A stretch of DNA of 64,000 nucleotides from Brevibacillus agri (GCF_004117055.1 NZ_CP026363.1:4751001-4815000), one strand, 5' to 3'. Counted from the stretch's first letter, positions 27,671 to 37,454 are shown. The notes: a model not told the origin generated them from the letters alone. A program made the numbers and translations.

Positions 27671-30600
27671 TTACCGAGCCTTTGTCAAAAACCGTTCCCG
27701 CAATTTTCCGTACAGCTTCCTTTTCACCTCGCCCCAAAAATCTTTTTGGGGATACCATACGGATTCGGGAAAAAAGACTCCGCTAGGATCGCGGAACAGT
27801 GTACGGTATGTTCCTTTCGCCTCTTCTGCTTCCTCGATGATCTCCTGAAAGTCTTCCAGTTGTTCGGGCGACTCAGACTCTTCTGTAAAGGTTGTTTTAC
27901 CTTTCAGCTTTGCCTGGCTGTCCCACACATATACATCTTTCCAGGCTGTATCCGATTTTTTCACAAAAAGCCCTTTGCCCAGCTTTGCCTGCACCGATTT
28001 TGTCTTGGGAACGAGATACTCTTCCTCGTCTCGGACGATGACGCGGCAGCTAACCTTGAACAGTTCATTGTATCGCTGCCAAAAACGTTTTTGCAGATTG
28101 TGCGCCGCGTTAATATCGGCCTGGAGAAACACGACCTCCTTGCTTCCGCTTCCGTCTGTCAAGGTCATGAACAGTTCTCCGCTATCATCCGGGACAATGT
28201 CGCCGGGCCTTAGCTGTTTCACTTGTTCTTCCGTCAAAAATTGCTCGTTGACTAACCTCTTCTGCAAGTTCTCAAACCGTCTGCCCTGCAGGTCTTGGCC
28301 TCTCACCTTTTTACAACGAATGCCTGGCGTTCCTGTCTTGGCGTAAAAACGAGAGGAATATTCCGCCCGGACATCGCCAATCTGAATCCCGTATGGCTCC
28401 GCCTGCATGTGGACGTATTTCGGAATGCTGCGATGCGCCCACTTCATCAAGGTGGAGTTTTCTTTGGTCGAGCGATCCAGGTTAGAACGGTACTGGCTCA
28501 GATTTTCAAACAGAATGACCTGGCAAGCCGGGTATTCGGCGCACCACTCTTGTTTCCGCTCGTCGTAAACATACCCCAAGGCAGTCATGACAATGGCGTG
28601 ACTTAACTGCTTCAGGCGATCCTCTTTGACGTTTTGGATATGGGTCAACAGACGCTGGTGGCTGGTATGGCCTCGCTCAAAGCGATTAACCTCCTGCGGA
28701 TTCCTCGTCCTGCGGCTCCAGGAAATCAACAGCTTGCGCAAGCCCTCCAATTCTTCTATGTTCCACATGCTCAGACCTGCGATGCCTTTTCGCTCGTCAG
28801 CAGCAAAGCGCTTGCGCCATGCCTGAACGGCTTTTCCGACGTATTCCTCTGCTTTTCGGTGTATTTGCACTACCGCTTGTTCCCAGTCCGCTTCGTTTCG
28901 AGGCAAAACCTTTGTTAAGTCGCAGACAATCCCCTCCCAAAATGTCCGGTCTGTTTGATCGAGCGGCGACTTTTTCTGCTCAACCGCTTGTTTCAGGCTG
29001 TCGAGTTCATCCCAGCGATCTCCATACTGCTTATTTGCCATACGCATGATTTGGGCGAGCACTCTGATTTGAAACTTCACACGTTGGTGTAGCTGGAACC
29101 GCTCGTCCCGTTTTTCCATCACCTGTTTTTCTACCTGTTCACCAGGCAACCTGAGCATATAGCTCCGCTGATGGACAGCGACCAGCGGCGTTCCTTCAAT
29201 CCAGTAGGAAAAATCAGCCGCATTTTTATCGCTACTCTCTTCTACAGAAAAAATAGAAGTCGCTGCAGCCGCGCGCAGCCCAAGGTCTATGCTCATTACA
29301 CGAAAACCGGATGCCAGCGACTCCACCCCAGCCGAGTGTTGTGGCGAAGCTTTTATCCATTCAACAAGTTGCTCCGACTTATAGGTAGTGACCTTGGGAA
29401 ACTCGTTGGGGCGACGAATGAGTTGCAGTACTTGTCCATACGGCGCCTGCACGCGGCCATTTTTCACTTCTTGCAAAGGTTCGAAATCAATGACAACGTT
29501 AAGGTAAACGCTGCCGATTTCCCCGTCCTCGAAGTTTTTTTCTTCCTTCTCCAAATCGCCCCGCTCCAGTTGTAGCTTTGCTCCCCCCAAGTGTCCGTTA
29601 AACGTCGAGCCCGAACCTTTATCCTTGAACTCGATTTTCTGCTTGCCTTTGTCATTTTTCAGCAACTTCACCTGCTGGTAAAACTGCCTGGACAAAGCTA
29701 GCTCGACCTCGACGTCTTTCTTTTCCATCCATCCCGATTCGCTTGGCCATATCAACTGACTAAACGTTACAAAACGTCTGCTTCTCGGTTTGTCCGCTTC
29801 AGCCGTCAAGTAGTAGTCTTGCAAATTTCCTCCCCGTGCATCGAAGCGCACCCACAATGGATGCTTCCTGGCATTGGGCAACGTCATCGTGGCGCTTTGC
29901 TTGGCTTCCTCCAGCCGTTTCGTCAGTTCGTTGCGCGCGACAAAATAATGGATACGCTGCGGATTCCCCTTCCAGATCAGGCGGTTCTTCTCTTCCATCA
30001 GATACTGGAAGAAATGAGCATCCCCAAACCGCCCTCTCAGTCGCTGCTGCACACGCTTGAGCGCCTCTTTGTATTGCTCGTGACTGGCACTGGCGGGAAA
30101 GGTTGACCATAGCTCGTACAGCTCGTTCCAGCCTTTCATTTGCCGCTTGGTAATCCGATACTTGTCATTGGCAGCGGTCATGTTTTCCCTAAGCTCTCGC
30201 TCTCGGTTTTCTTCGTACTGCTCTAGCAAGCTGATCCATTCCTGACCGCCTTCGAGTTGCTCGTTCAGTTGAGCCATTTTTTCTTTCAGCTTGGCATACT
30301 CTTCCTGGACACGTTTGTTCCAGCTCTCCCAACTGAGCAGTCTTTCAATCGCTTGTTGAAGCATGTCTCTGTCCCAGGTTCGCACAAACTGATTGGATTG
30401 AAGTGGCAACCACGCGATATCTGTTACGGTGTTCGTGTACAGGGGAAAGATCGGTCTAATGCCGTATTCCTCCAAAGTAGTAATCACAGAAGCGGTTGGG
30501 TCTTCCTCGCGTCTTTTTTTCCATTTTTCGTAATCCTGTTCCCAGGTTGGGTCGTTCGCTTCTTTTTTCTTCTGCCAAGTGGGTTTTGCCCCTGCCTTCG

Positions 30601-30997
30601 AAGTACCTTTGCCGCCTTCGCTGTTCGGATCGACGAGCGGGCTGAGAAACTTTCGGCTGATGATCTGGGCGTCGCCACTTTGTCCGACCGAGGAGGGGAC
30701 AAGCAGTTCATATAGTTGGCGCAAAGCTTCCAGTGCCTTATCTAGCGGAAGCGCTTGCGTATTTTTATCTGCCTGATTTCGTTGTTGCTGTTCGCGTATG
30801 TGACAAATCAGTTCTTCCTGTAGTTCTTCTTTTGGCCGTTCACCAGTGCTTTCCTGACGAAAGAGCAGGAGCATTTTCATGTAATAGGCGACGCCTTCAT
30901 TTAACAACCGATGCGTCCGCCATATTCCTTTTCGGAGGTTTTGCGCTTCCGGGCCTGTGTGGGTTTTTAGTTTTAGTTTTATGCTACGGATTGCCAT
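27671..30997 (-). CDS. cas12b: Cas12b (C2c1) type V-B effector nuclease
   Basis: The 1108-residue protein is a Cas12b, the single effector that uses crRNA plus tracrRNA to cut double-stranded DNA. It begins MAIRSIKLKLKTHTG, as this family does. The three RuvC catalytic residues are in place: D571 in VMSIDLGLRAAAA, E831 in VILFENLSQYRS and D961 in VFLQADINAAHNL. The length is normal for the family. A CKKV-containing Nuc-region segment follows E831. It is the first gene of the operon, with GGGAGG at good spacing. The sequence fits Brevibacillus Cas12b proteins as I know the family. Confidence 0.97.
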   Translation of the reverse strand: MAIRSIKLKLKTHTGPEAQNLRKGIWRTHRLLNEGVAYYMKMLLLFRQESTGERPKEELQEELICHIREQQQRNQADKNTQALPLDKALEALRQLYELLVPSSVGQSGDAQIISRKFLSPLVDPNSEGGKGTSKAGAKPTWQKKKEANDPTWEQDYEKWKKRREEDPTASVITTLEEYGIRPIFPLYTNTVTDIAWLPLQSNQFVRTWDRDMLQQAIERLLSWESWNKRVQEEYAKLKEKMAQLNEQLEGGQEWISLLEQYEENRERELRENMTAANDKYRITKRQMKGWNELYELWSTFPASASHEQYKEALKRVQQRLRGRFGDAHFFQYLMEEKNRLIWKGNPQRIHYFVARNELTKRLEEAKQSATMTLPNARKHPLWVRFDARGGNLQDYYLTAEADKPRSRRFVTFSQLIWPSESGWMEKKDVEVELALSRQFYQQVKLLKNDKGKQKIEFKDKGSGSTFNGHLGGAKLQLERGDLEKEEKNFEDGEIGSVYLNVVIDFEPLQEVKNGRVQAPYGQVLQLIRRPNEFPKVTTYKSEQLVEWIKASPQHSAGVESLASGFRVMSIDLGLRAAAATSIFSVEESSDKNAADFSYWIEGTPLVAVHQRSYMLRLPGEQVEKQVMEKRDERFQLHQRVKFQIRVLAQIMRMANKQYGDRWDELDSLKQAVEQKKSPLDQTDRTFWEGIVCDLTKVLPRNEADWEQAVVQIHRKAEEYVGKAVQAWRKRFAADERKGIAGLSMWNIEELEGLRKLLISWSRRTRNPQEVNRFERGHTSHQRLLTHIQNVKEDRLKQLSHAIVMTALGYVYDERKQEWCAEYPACQVILFENLSQYRSNLDRSTKENSTLMKWAHRSIPKYVHMQAEPYGIQIGDVRAEYSSRFYAKTGTPGIRCKKVRGQDLQGRRFENLQKRLVNEQFLTEEQVKQLRPGDIVPDDSGELFMTLTDGSGSKEVVFLQADINAAHNLQKRFWQRYNELFKVSCRVIVRDEEEYLVPKTKSVQAKLGKGLFVKKSDTAWKDVYVWDSQAKLKGKTTFTEESESPEQLEDFQEIIEEAEEAKGTYRTLFRDPSGVFFPESVWYPQKDFWGEVKRKLYGKLRERFLTKAR

Positions 30998-31123
30998 GAC
31001 TGGTGCCTCCCGCTTCCCACCTAAACTCGTAACTTCTACGCTTTCGCTTGTCCATGACGTTATTTCCTTTCTTTACTAAGTATGATTTTTGAATTTCAAA
31101 AAAATCGAACATCTATAAGGTAT

Positions 31124-31152
31124 AATATACTATCAATACTAACAGCTATCAA
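31124..31152 (-). promoter_or_regulatory. Promoter of the cas12b-cas4/1-cas2 operon
   Basis: On the minus strand TTGATA (31147-31152) and TATATT (31124-31129) are 17 bases apart, about 120 bases before the cas12b start. No other good pair was seen nearby. Confidence 0.75.
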
Positions 31153-31319
31153 TTCTTTATTTAAAAGAGATTAAATGCTTGTTGCATTTTTCTTCATGTA
31201 CTATACTTACTAATACGAATTATAGGTTCGTCTAACTTTAGTGCGTGTGCATTGGGTGATTCAAACAATCACTTCTCCACTAGAAGCTTATTACAAAGCT
31301 TGCACTTTATTTACAAAGA

Positions 31320-31435
31320 GAAAAGCCAATGCTCTCCCTTTCCAAATGAAACCAGTTTTCTTTTAATCCATTTTTTGCCTGACTGCTTCTTTTTTGCAAG
31401 AAAACGTATCGAGCACCTGTAAACCTCTCACTATG
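31320..31435 (-). pseudogene. Fossil of the yhbH 3' end and its terminator
   Basis: This stretch resembles 39395-39520, which holds the last codons and terminator of yhbH. GTTTACAGGTGCTCGATACG here corresponds to GTTTACAAGGCGCTTCGGAC there, and AAAAAAGAAGCAGT is shared. Conceptually it reads VLDTFSCKKEAV against [21 protein letters not shown] followed by the TGAAA/GGCTCT-like terminator half also recurs. The copy is diverged and not functional. It lies between the cas promoter and array 2. Confidence 0.7.
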
Positions 31436-31508
31436 ACTATTGAATTTGGTATATATTATTATCAAGAGATCAATGATTTTGAAGTTCACTATAGGTTATT
31501 TAATAGAA

Positions 31509-31541
31509 AGATGCCCCTAACGTAAAGCAGGGGCATCTTTG
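31509..31541 (-). terminator. Terminator at the leader-distal end of array 2
   Basis: AAGATGCCCC (31509-31518) pairs with GGGGCATCTT (31530-31539), followed on the minus strand by T residues. It would stop the long array 2 precursor before the cas operon. Confidence 0.85.
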
Positions 31542-31543
31542 AT

Positions 31544-34500
31544 GTGTTAATTTTCAAGGTATTTCACCAAGTTTTCGAACGATGAAAAGGAGCATCAAGT
31601 TGGACAAGCTGTGCTAACCACGAAGCTTTCCACTAAGCTTTCGAACTTCTTAACACGCGACGACTCTTTCCCCACACGATTTCGATGGTGCTAATCCCGA
31701 AGCTTTCCACTAAGCTTTCGAACTCGATGTTCGCGATCCATTGGCGATTAAACAGGCTGGAGTGCTAATCCCGAAGCTTTCCACTAAGCTTTCGAACATG
31801 TGAAAGATTGGAACATGCTTGCACAAAAGGCGCATGTGCTAATCCCGAAGCTTTCCACTAAGCTTTCGAACAGATAATAAATGCCAATTGTAACGATACC
31901 GAGTAACCGTGCTAATCCCGAAGCTTTCCACTAAGCTTTCGAACCAACACAACAATCATGGTTCGGGAATGCCTCAGCTTTTAGGTGCTAATCCCGAAGC
32001 TTTCCACTAAGCTTTCGAACAACTATAACATAACCCAAGCAACCGCTTATAGTTTCTGGTGCTAATCCCGAAGCTTTCCACTAAGCTTTCGAACACCAGC
32101 GCCTTGTCTGCCATGTATTGCTGTGCCAAAGCCAGTGCTAATCCCGAAGCTTTCCACTAAGCTTTCGAACTAACCGTAAGCCTGTAACGAAGCGTTCGCT
32201 CCAACGTGCTAATCCCGAAGCTTTCCACTAAGCTTTCGAACTGGGACGGTGCACAGCAGACCGTAAAAGATGCGTTGTGCTAATCCCGAAGCTTTCCACT
32301 AAGCTTTCGAACATCTAGTCACCCCAAGGATAATTGTCGTCGTAGTCCGTGCTAATCCCGAAGCTTTCCACTAAGCTTTCGAACCTCTAGCTTGCTGTCG
32401 AAGTTAGCCCTACTGTTGATGAGTGCTAATCCCGAAGCTTTCCACTAAGCTTTCGAACATCTGCATCACGGGTAGCAACGCCCGCAGTCAGGTCTTGTGC
32501 TAATCCCGAAGCTTTCCACTAAGCTTTCGAACGAGGATCGTGTCTGTCAACGGGTATTGCACGCTTCCGTGCTAATCCCGAAGCTTTCCACTAAGCTTTC
32601 GAACTATGAGGTTGTCAATGTCGAAAAAGTGCAATACAATGTGCTAATCCCGAAGCTTTCCACTAAGCTTTCGAACAGGAAATAAATATGCAGAAATTGA
32701 AGATTCGCAAAATGTGCTAATCCCGAAGCTTTCCACTAAGCTTTCGAACGGTGAATTGTTGCCAACATTGATTGAAAAAATTGATGAGTGCTAATCCCGA
32801 AGCTTTCCACTAAGCTTTCGAACAAATGATAGTCAGTAAAGTCAGTATAGACCCATTTGTGCTAATCCCGAAGCTTTCCACTAAGCTTTCGAACGCGAAA
32901 CGACTTCTTTTTCTACATGCGCTGCCCGATGTGCTAATCCCGAAGCTTTCCACTAAGCTTTCGAACGAGTCCAACAACAAACGAATGGGATCGTATTATT
33001 GTGTGCTAATCCCGAAGCTTTCCACTAAGCTTTCGAACAATACTGTTACTGGCAAAACAATGAGTTGCTTGTGTGCTAATCCCGAAGCTTTCCACTAAGC
33101 TTTCGAACCTGAATTTCATCGTGAATGTTTGCAATCATTCTTGTTTTAGTGCTAATCCCGAAGCTTTCCACTAAGCTTTCGAACATTCAGCTTATGAGGA
33201 AAAAGGGGCTTTCCATCGGCGGTGCTAATCCCGAAGCTTTCCACTAAGCTTTCGAACGATCAACTCCTTTACTTCCGAATTTTAAAGCGAAAAAACGTGC
33301 TAATCCCGAAGCTTTCCACTAAGCTTTCGAACCGCTAATGGACGAGTACGCCCGCGCCATCCACTCGTGCTAATCCCGAAGCTTTCCACTAAGCTTTCGA
33401 ACTTCCCTATGGACATTCAATATTTCGCGGAAGATTCCGTGCTAATCCCGAAGCTTTCCACTAAGCTTTCGAACGAAACATGATCCAGTGGCATAAGAGT
33501 GGGCCGCGACAGGTGCTAATCCCGAAGCTTTCCACTAAGCTTTCGAACCTAACGGTCAGCTTCTCACCCTCCCCCATTGGGACGTGCTAATCCCGAAGCT
33601 TTCCACTAAGCTTTCGAACCTGCGTCTATATCTCGCATCGTGTGTACGGCCTCTTTCCGTGCTAATCCCGAAGCTTTCCACTAAGCTTTCGAACTTTGCC
33701 GCTATCGGAGGATGATTTGCGATATGTCGGGTGCTAATCCCGAAGCTTTCCACTAAGCTTTCGAACGACTTTACTTGCACAAACGATAGCAGTCGCTTTG
33801 TTTTGGTGGGGTGCTAATCCCGAAGCTTTCCACTAAGCTTTCGAACTTAGAATTTCGTAATAGCTGTCCTGCTTATTCCCGGTGCTAATCCCGAAGCTTT
33901 CCACTAAGCTTTCGAACGGTAAAGTAATGTTTCTGATCGACTTTTCCGGCTTCGTGCTAATCCCGAAGCTTTCCACTAAGCTTTCGAACGCGGATGTAAC
34001 CGAGCAGCAGCGACTGGAGCAGCAGCGTGCTAATCCCGAAGCTTTCCACTAAGCTTTCGAACACAACTCATCGTGATCGCCCGTCGGCATGAATATCGGT
34101 GCTAATCCCGAAGCTTTCCACTAAGCTTTCGAACCTGATAACCAGTATTTTTATGATCGCTGGAAAGAGTTGGTGCTAATCCCGAAGCTTTCCACTAAGC
34201 TTTCGAACCCTGCCTGTCGCTCTAGCATTTCCTGCTCTAAAGGTGCTAATCCCGAAGCTTTCCACTAAGCTTTCGAACCAGGAAACAGATGGAGCGCCGA
34301 CTAGCTCATAAAAATGAGTGCTAATCCCGAAGCTTTCCACTAAGCTTTCGAACAAAGAGGCTTCAAACCCTAGAAGCATTCCATTTTGCGTGCTAATCCC
34401 GAAGCTTTCCACTAAGCTTTCGAACTTGTTGAATTCGTAGAACTCTTCGATAGCACGCACGTGCTAATCCCGAAGCTTTCCACTAAGCTTTCGAACTACT

Positions 34501-36902
34501 TTTTTTAGGTATAAAAGACCAAAACGTTCGACATGTGCTAATCCCGAAGCTTTCCACTAAGCTTTCGAACGATGCCTTCCACTCATCAACACGCGCCTGC
34601 AAATAGTGCTAATCCCGAAGCTTTCCACTAAGCTTTCGAACGAAAAAAGAGAGAGAACACAACGGAAATCAGAAGGTGCTAATCCCGAAGCTTTCCACTA
34701 AGCTTTCGAACCCGTACTGGAAGCGTTCAGCGATCATGCGAAAACGGTACTTGTGCTAATCCCGAAGCTTTCCACTAAGCTTTCGAACCTCTTCTCTGAA
34801 AAACATTATGGCACTCGTCGGACAAGGTGCTAATCCCGAAGCTTTCCACTAAGCTTTCGAACATCCAACGACGGAACTTCCCGCGCGATCAACGTCCAAG
34901 TGCTAATCCCGAAGCTTTCCACTAAGCTTTCGAACACGGAGCTTTGGGAGCAAGAACGGGTGTTTGATTGCGATGGTGCTAATCCCGAAGCTTTCCACTA
35001 AGCTTTCGAACGAGCCGCAAGACCTGCGACACCGAGCGCAGCACCCACGTGCTAATCCCGAAGCTTTCCACTAAGCTTTCGAACTCAGCAAGCCAACTGG
35101 CAGGACGAAGTGGCGAAGGGTGCTAATCCCGAAGCTTTCCACTAAGCTTTCGAACAATGGTTTTGCGGTCGATAATTTCTTTCCCCGTGCGCTTGTGCTA
35201 ATCCCGAAGCTTTCCACTAAGCTTTCGAACCGACCATTACGAGAACTGACATCCAACCGTTGCTGGATCGTGCTAATCCCGAAGCTTTCCACTAAGCTTT
35301 CGAACCAGGATACCGTCCTTGTTCAACTCATCAAAAAATGACGAGTGCTAATCCCGAAGCTTTCCACTAAGCTTTCGAACCCTACACCAGTGAACACCAC
35401 GGCACGATAACGTACAGAGTGCTAATCCCGAAGCTTTCCACTAAGCTTTCGAACCGCAGATGACGCGGTTGATCTCCGCCATTTCGTCGTGCTAATCCCG
35501 AAGCTTTCCACTAAGCTTTCGAACCAGTTACCGTTTCCCCAACGTTATACCTGGTCTTGTCTGTAGGTGCTAATCCCGAAGCTTTCCACTAAGCTTTCGA
35601 ACTGAGGTTGTTATACCTGATGCTGGTGCTGGTACTGCGTGCTAATCCCGAAGCTTTCCACTAAGCTTTCGAACGATGTGGCAATCATCCTGTCTCTTAG
35701 GAGGTTTTTGCCAGTGCTAATCCCGAAGCTTTCCACTAAGCTTTCGAACTCAGGAACCTTTTGCGCTCACGATCAAAATGTTCCGTGCTAATCCCGAAGC
35801 TTTCCACTAAGCTTTCGAACGGCTGAGTTAATGGCGCGTTTGGCTTATTTGGAGTCTGAGTGCTAATCCCGAAGCTTTCCACTAAGCTTTCGAACTCAGC
35901 TCATCCAGGTTCACGTTCAACAGGTGCTTGTGTGCTAATCCCGAAGCTTTCCACTAAGCTTTCGAACTTACTTACAAACTCCATTCTTTGTCATCTCCTT
36001 TTAATAGTGCTAATCCCGAAGCTTTCCACTAAGCTTTCGAACTGTGACTTGCGTAGTGTCCACCGTCGGGTCAGCCGCGTGCTAATCCCGAAGCTTTCCA
36101 CTAAGCTTTCGAACTGAAGATGGCTGTGATCGCCTTAACGAAAAAGATCTTGGTGCTAATCCCGAAGCTTTCCACTAAGCTTTCGAACGATCTCATCTGT
36201 AAAGTCTATTTGGCATCGATCTGTGCTAATCCCGAAGCTTTCCACTAAGCTTTCGAACTCTAGGGCTTGAGAATTTATTTTTGATACTATTGTGTGCTAA
36301 TCCCGAAGCTTTCCACTAAGCTTTCGAACGCCGCAACGTGCGCCGGGAGAGGCGCACGTTCAGAGTGCTAATCCCGAAGCTTTCCACTAAGCTTTCGAAC
36401 AGCGCCGCAACGTGCGCCGGGAGAGGCGCACGTTCAGAGTGCTAATCCCGAAGCTTTCCACTAAGCTTTCGAACCATGCCAATAAATGACGGGAGCATTC
36501 CTGCTGCTAGTGCTAATCCCGAAGCTTTCCACTAAGCTTTCGAACTTCCGTTCCCACCGAAAATCTTGCGCGCATGCACGTAGTGCTAATCCCGAAGCTT
36601 TCCACTAAGCTTTCGAACGACTTGGAACGAGGCGGACGCGTTTACGTGGAACGTGCTAATCCCGAAGCTTTCCACTAAGCTTTCGAACCGCGAGCCCTGC
36701 GGACATCGACAAGCGGCCCGGTTGTGCTAATCCCGAAGCTTTCCACTAAGCTTTCGAACCGCCGCAACGTGCGCCGGGAGAGGCGCACGTTCAGAGTGCT
36801 AATCCCGAAGCTTTCCACTAAGCTTTCGAACGCCGCAACGTGCGCCGGGAGAGGCGCACGTTCAGAGTGCTAATCCCGAAGCTTTCCACTAAGCTTTCGA
36901 AC
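31544..36902 (-). CRISPR. Type V-B CRISPR array 2: 73 repeats plus one degenerate end repeat
   Basis: I counted 73 full 36-bp repeats from 31611 to 36902 and a strongly degenerate one at 31544-31580 (GTGTTAATTTTCAAGG... ending TTTTCGAAC). Repeats 2-73 begin GTGCTAATCCCGAAGC in plus orientation and differ from array 1 at two positions (TCC versus CCA). Only the leader-distal repeat at 31611 carries the array 1 form. Spacers are 30-44 bp. The array reads on the minus strand with the leader near 36902. One target site supplied four spacers here (36330-36364, 36401-36438, 36760-36795, 36832-36866). The spacer at 35675-35713 is shared with array 1. Confidence 0.98.
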
Positions 36903-37040
36903 CCCTGTCTTCTCAATCCCTTGATTCTCAGGCTTTTCTCAGCCCGTTTTCGAGCAGTCTTTTTTTAGGTACCATTTTTCTTGAAATTCAAGGAGCTTTT
37001 TTCTTTCCAACTCAGTTTGACGCCTACTCTCCCAACGCTT
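36903..37040 (-). promoter_or_regulatory. Leader of CRISPR array 2
   Basis: The leader carries CCCGTTTTCGAGCA about 41 bp from the first repeat, matching the element in leader 1. The rest is only loosely similar, so this element is the best candidate for a functional site. Confidence 0.7.
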
Positions 37041-37081
37041 GCGAGCATCCTTGGCGTTTTTAGGGCTGGGAGATTGCTCGC
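37041..37081 (-). other. Conserved hairpin between tracrRNA 2 and leader 2
   Basis: GCGAGCA (37041-37047) pairs with TGCTCGC (37075-37081). It corresponds to the hairpin at 25461-25499, with a different loop. Confidence 0.55.
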
Positions 37082-37086
37082 GTCTT

Positions 37087-37204
37087 CATTTTTCGAAAGC
37101 ATAGTGGAAATTCGAAATTATCCGTGGGAATAGACTTGTAGAGGGTCTATAATGCACACGCACGGAATATCAAAACGGCCTGTCGCCTCTAGCATACGGC
37201 CGAT
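37087..37204 (-). ncRNA. tracrRNA 2, a diverged second tracrRNA gene
   Basis: It shares the tracrRNA 1 core (CGTGCGTGTGCATTAT and GTCTATTCCCACGGATAAT). The anti-repeat is at 37092-37123 and in RNA sense reads TAATTTCGAA then TTTCCACTATGCTTTCGAA. Stems are kept by paired changes: CGGCC/GGCCG replaces AGTCG/CGACT of copy 1, and ATAGAC/GTCTAT replaces ATGGGCC/GGTCTAT. The anti-repeat matches the array 2 repeat better than the array 1 repeat. This suggests a working RNA rather than a dead copy, although one U-U mismatch lies in the outer anti-repeat. Confidence 0.8.
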
Positions 37205-37210
37205 ACTTAT

Positions 37211-37239
37211 ATCTTACTTTTTTTCCAAATACAACACAA
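37211..37239 (-). promoter_or_regulatory. Promoter of tracrRNA 2
   Basis: On the minus strand TTGTGT (37234-37239) and TAAGAT (37211-37216) are 17 bases apart, the same spacing and location as the tracrRNA 1 promoter. Confidence 0.7.
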
Positions 37240-37311
37240 CCGCGATTTGATCCACCCTGTAGAAAATCACCACTCAAGACCTCACTCCTTTCAAGTCGCT
37301 ATTATAAATAT

Positions 37312-37350
37312 TAAAAAACCGACCTCATTCTCTTGCGAATGAAGTCGGCT
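37312..37350 (-). terminator. Terminator after the MarR-family remnant
   Basis: CCGACTTCATTC and GAATGAGGTCGG form a 12-bp stem on the minus strand, followed by TTTTTTAA. It insulates tracrRNA 2 from upstream transcription. Confidence 0.9.
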
Positions 37351-37454
37351 CTCCACTCTGTTTCCTGCATCAAGAACCGAGGCAGTCATCCTTTCGCTTG
37401 ATCCAATCGCTCACTCGCGCGATGAATCATGGCAGTCAAGCTTCTGCCCTCGCC

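Noticed and set aside
27671..30997. Cas12a or another Cas12 subtype for the effector
   Set aside because: Length, N-terminus, the presence of tracrRNA, the GCAC repeat end and the cas4-cas1 fusion all fit Cas12b.
31307..31489. A 60-codon frame upstream of the cas promoter
   Set aside because: It has no ribosome site and overlaps the yhbH fossil, so it is not a gene.
22808..36902. Open frames across both arrays encoding repeats of IPKLSTKLSN or FESLVESFGIST
   Set aside because: They are translations of the CRISPR repeat with spacers in frame by chance. They have no ribosome site and use GTG or ATG within repeats.
37087..37204. tracrRNA 2 as a simple dead duplicate
   Set aside because: The promoter spacing, compensated stem changes and matching to the array 2 repeat argue for selection, although expression is unproven.
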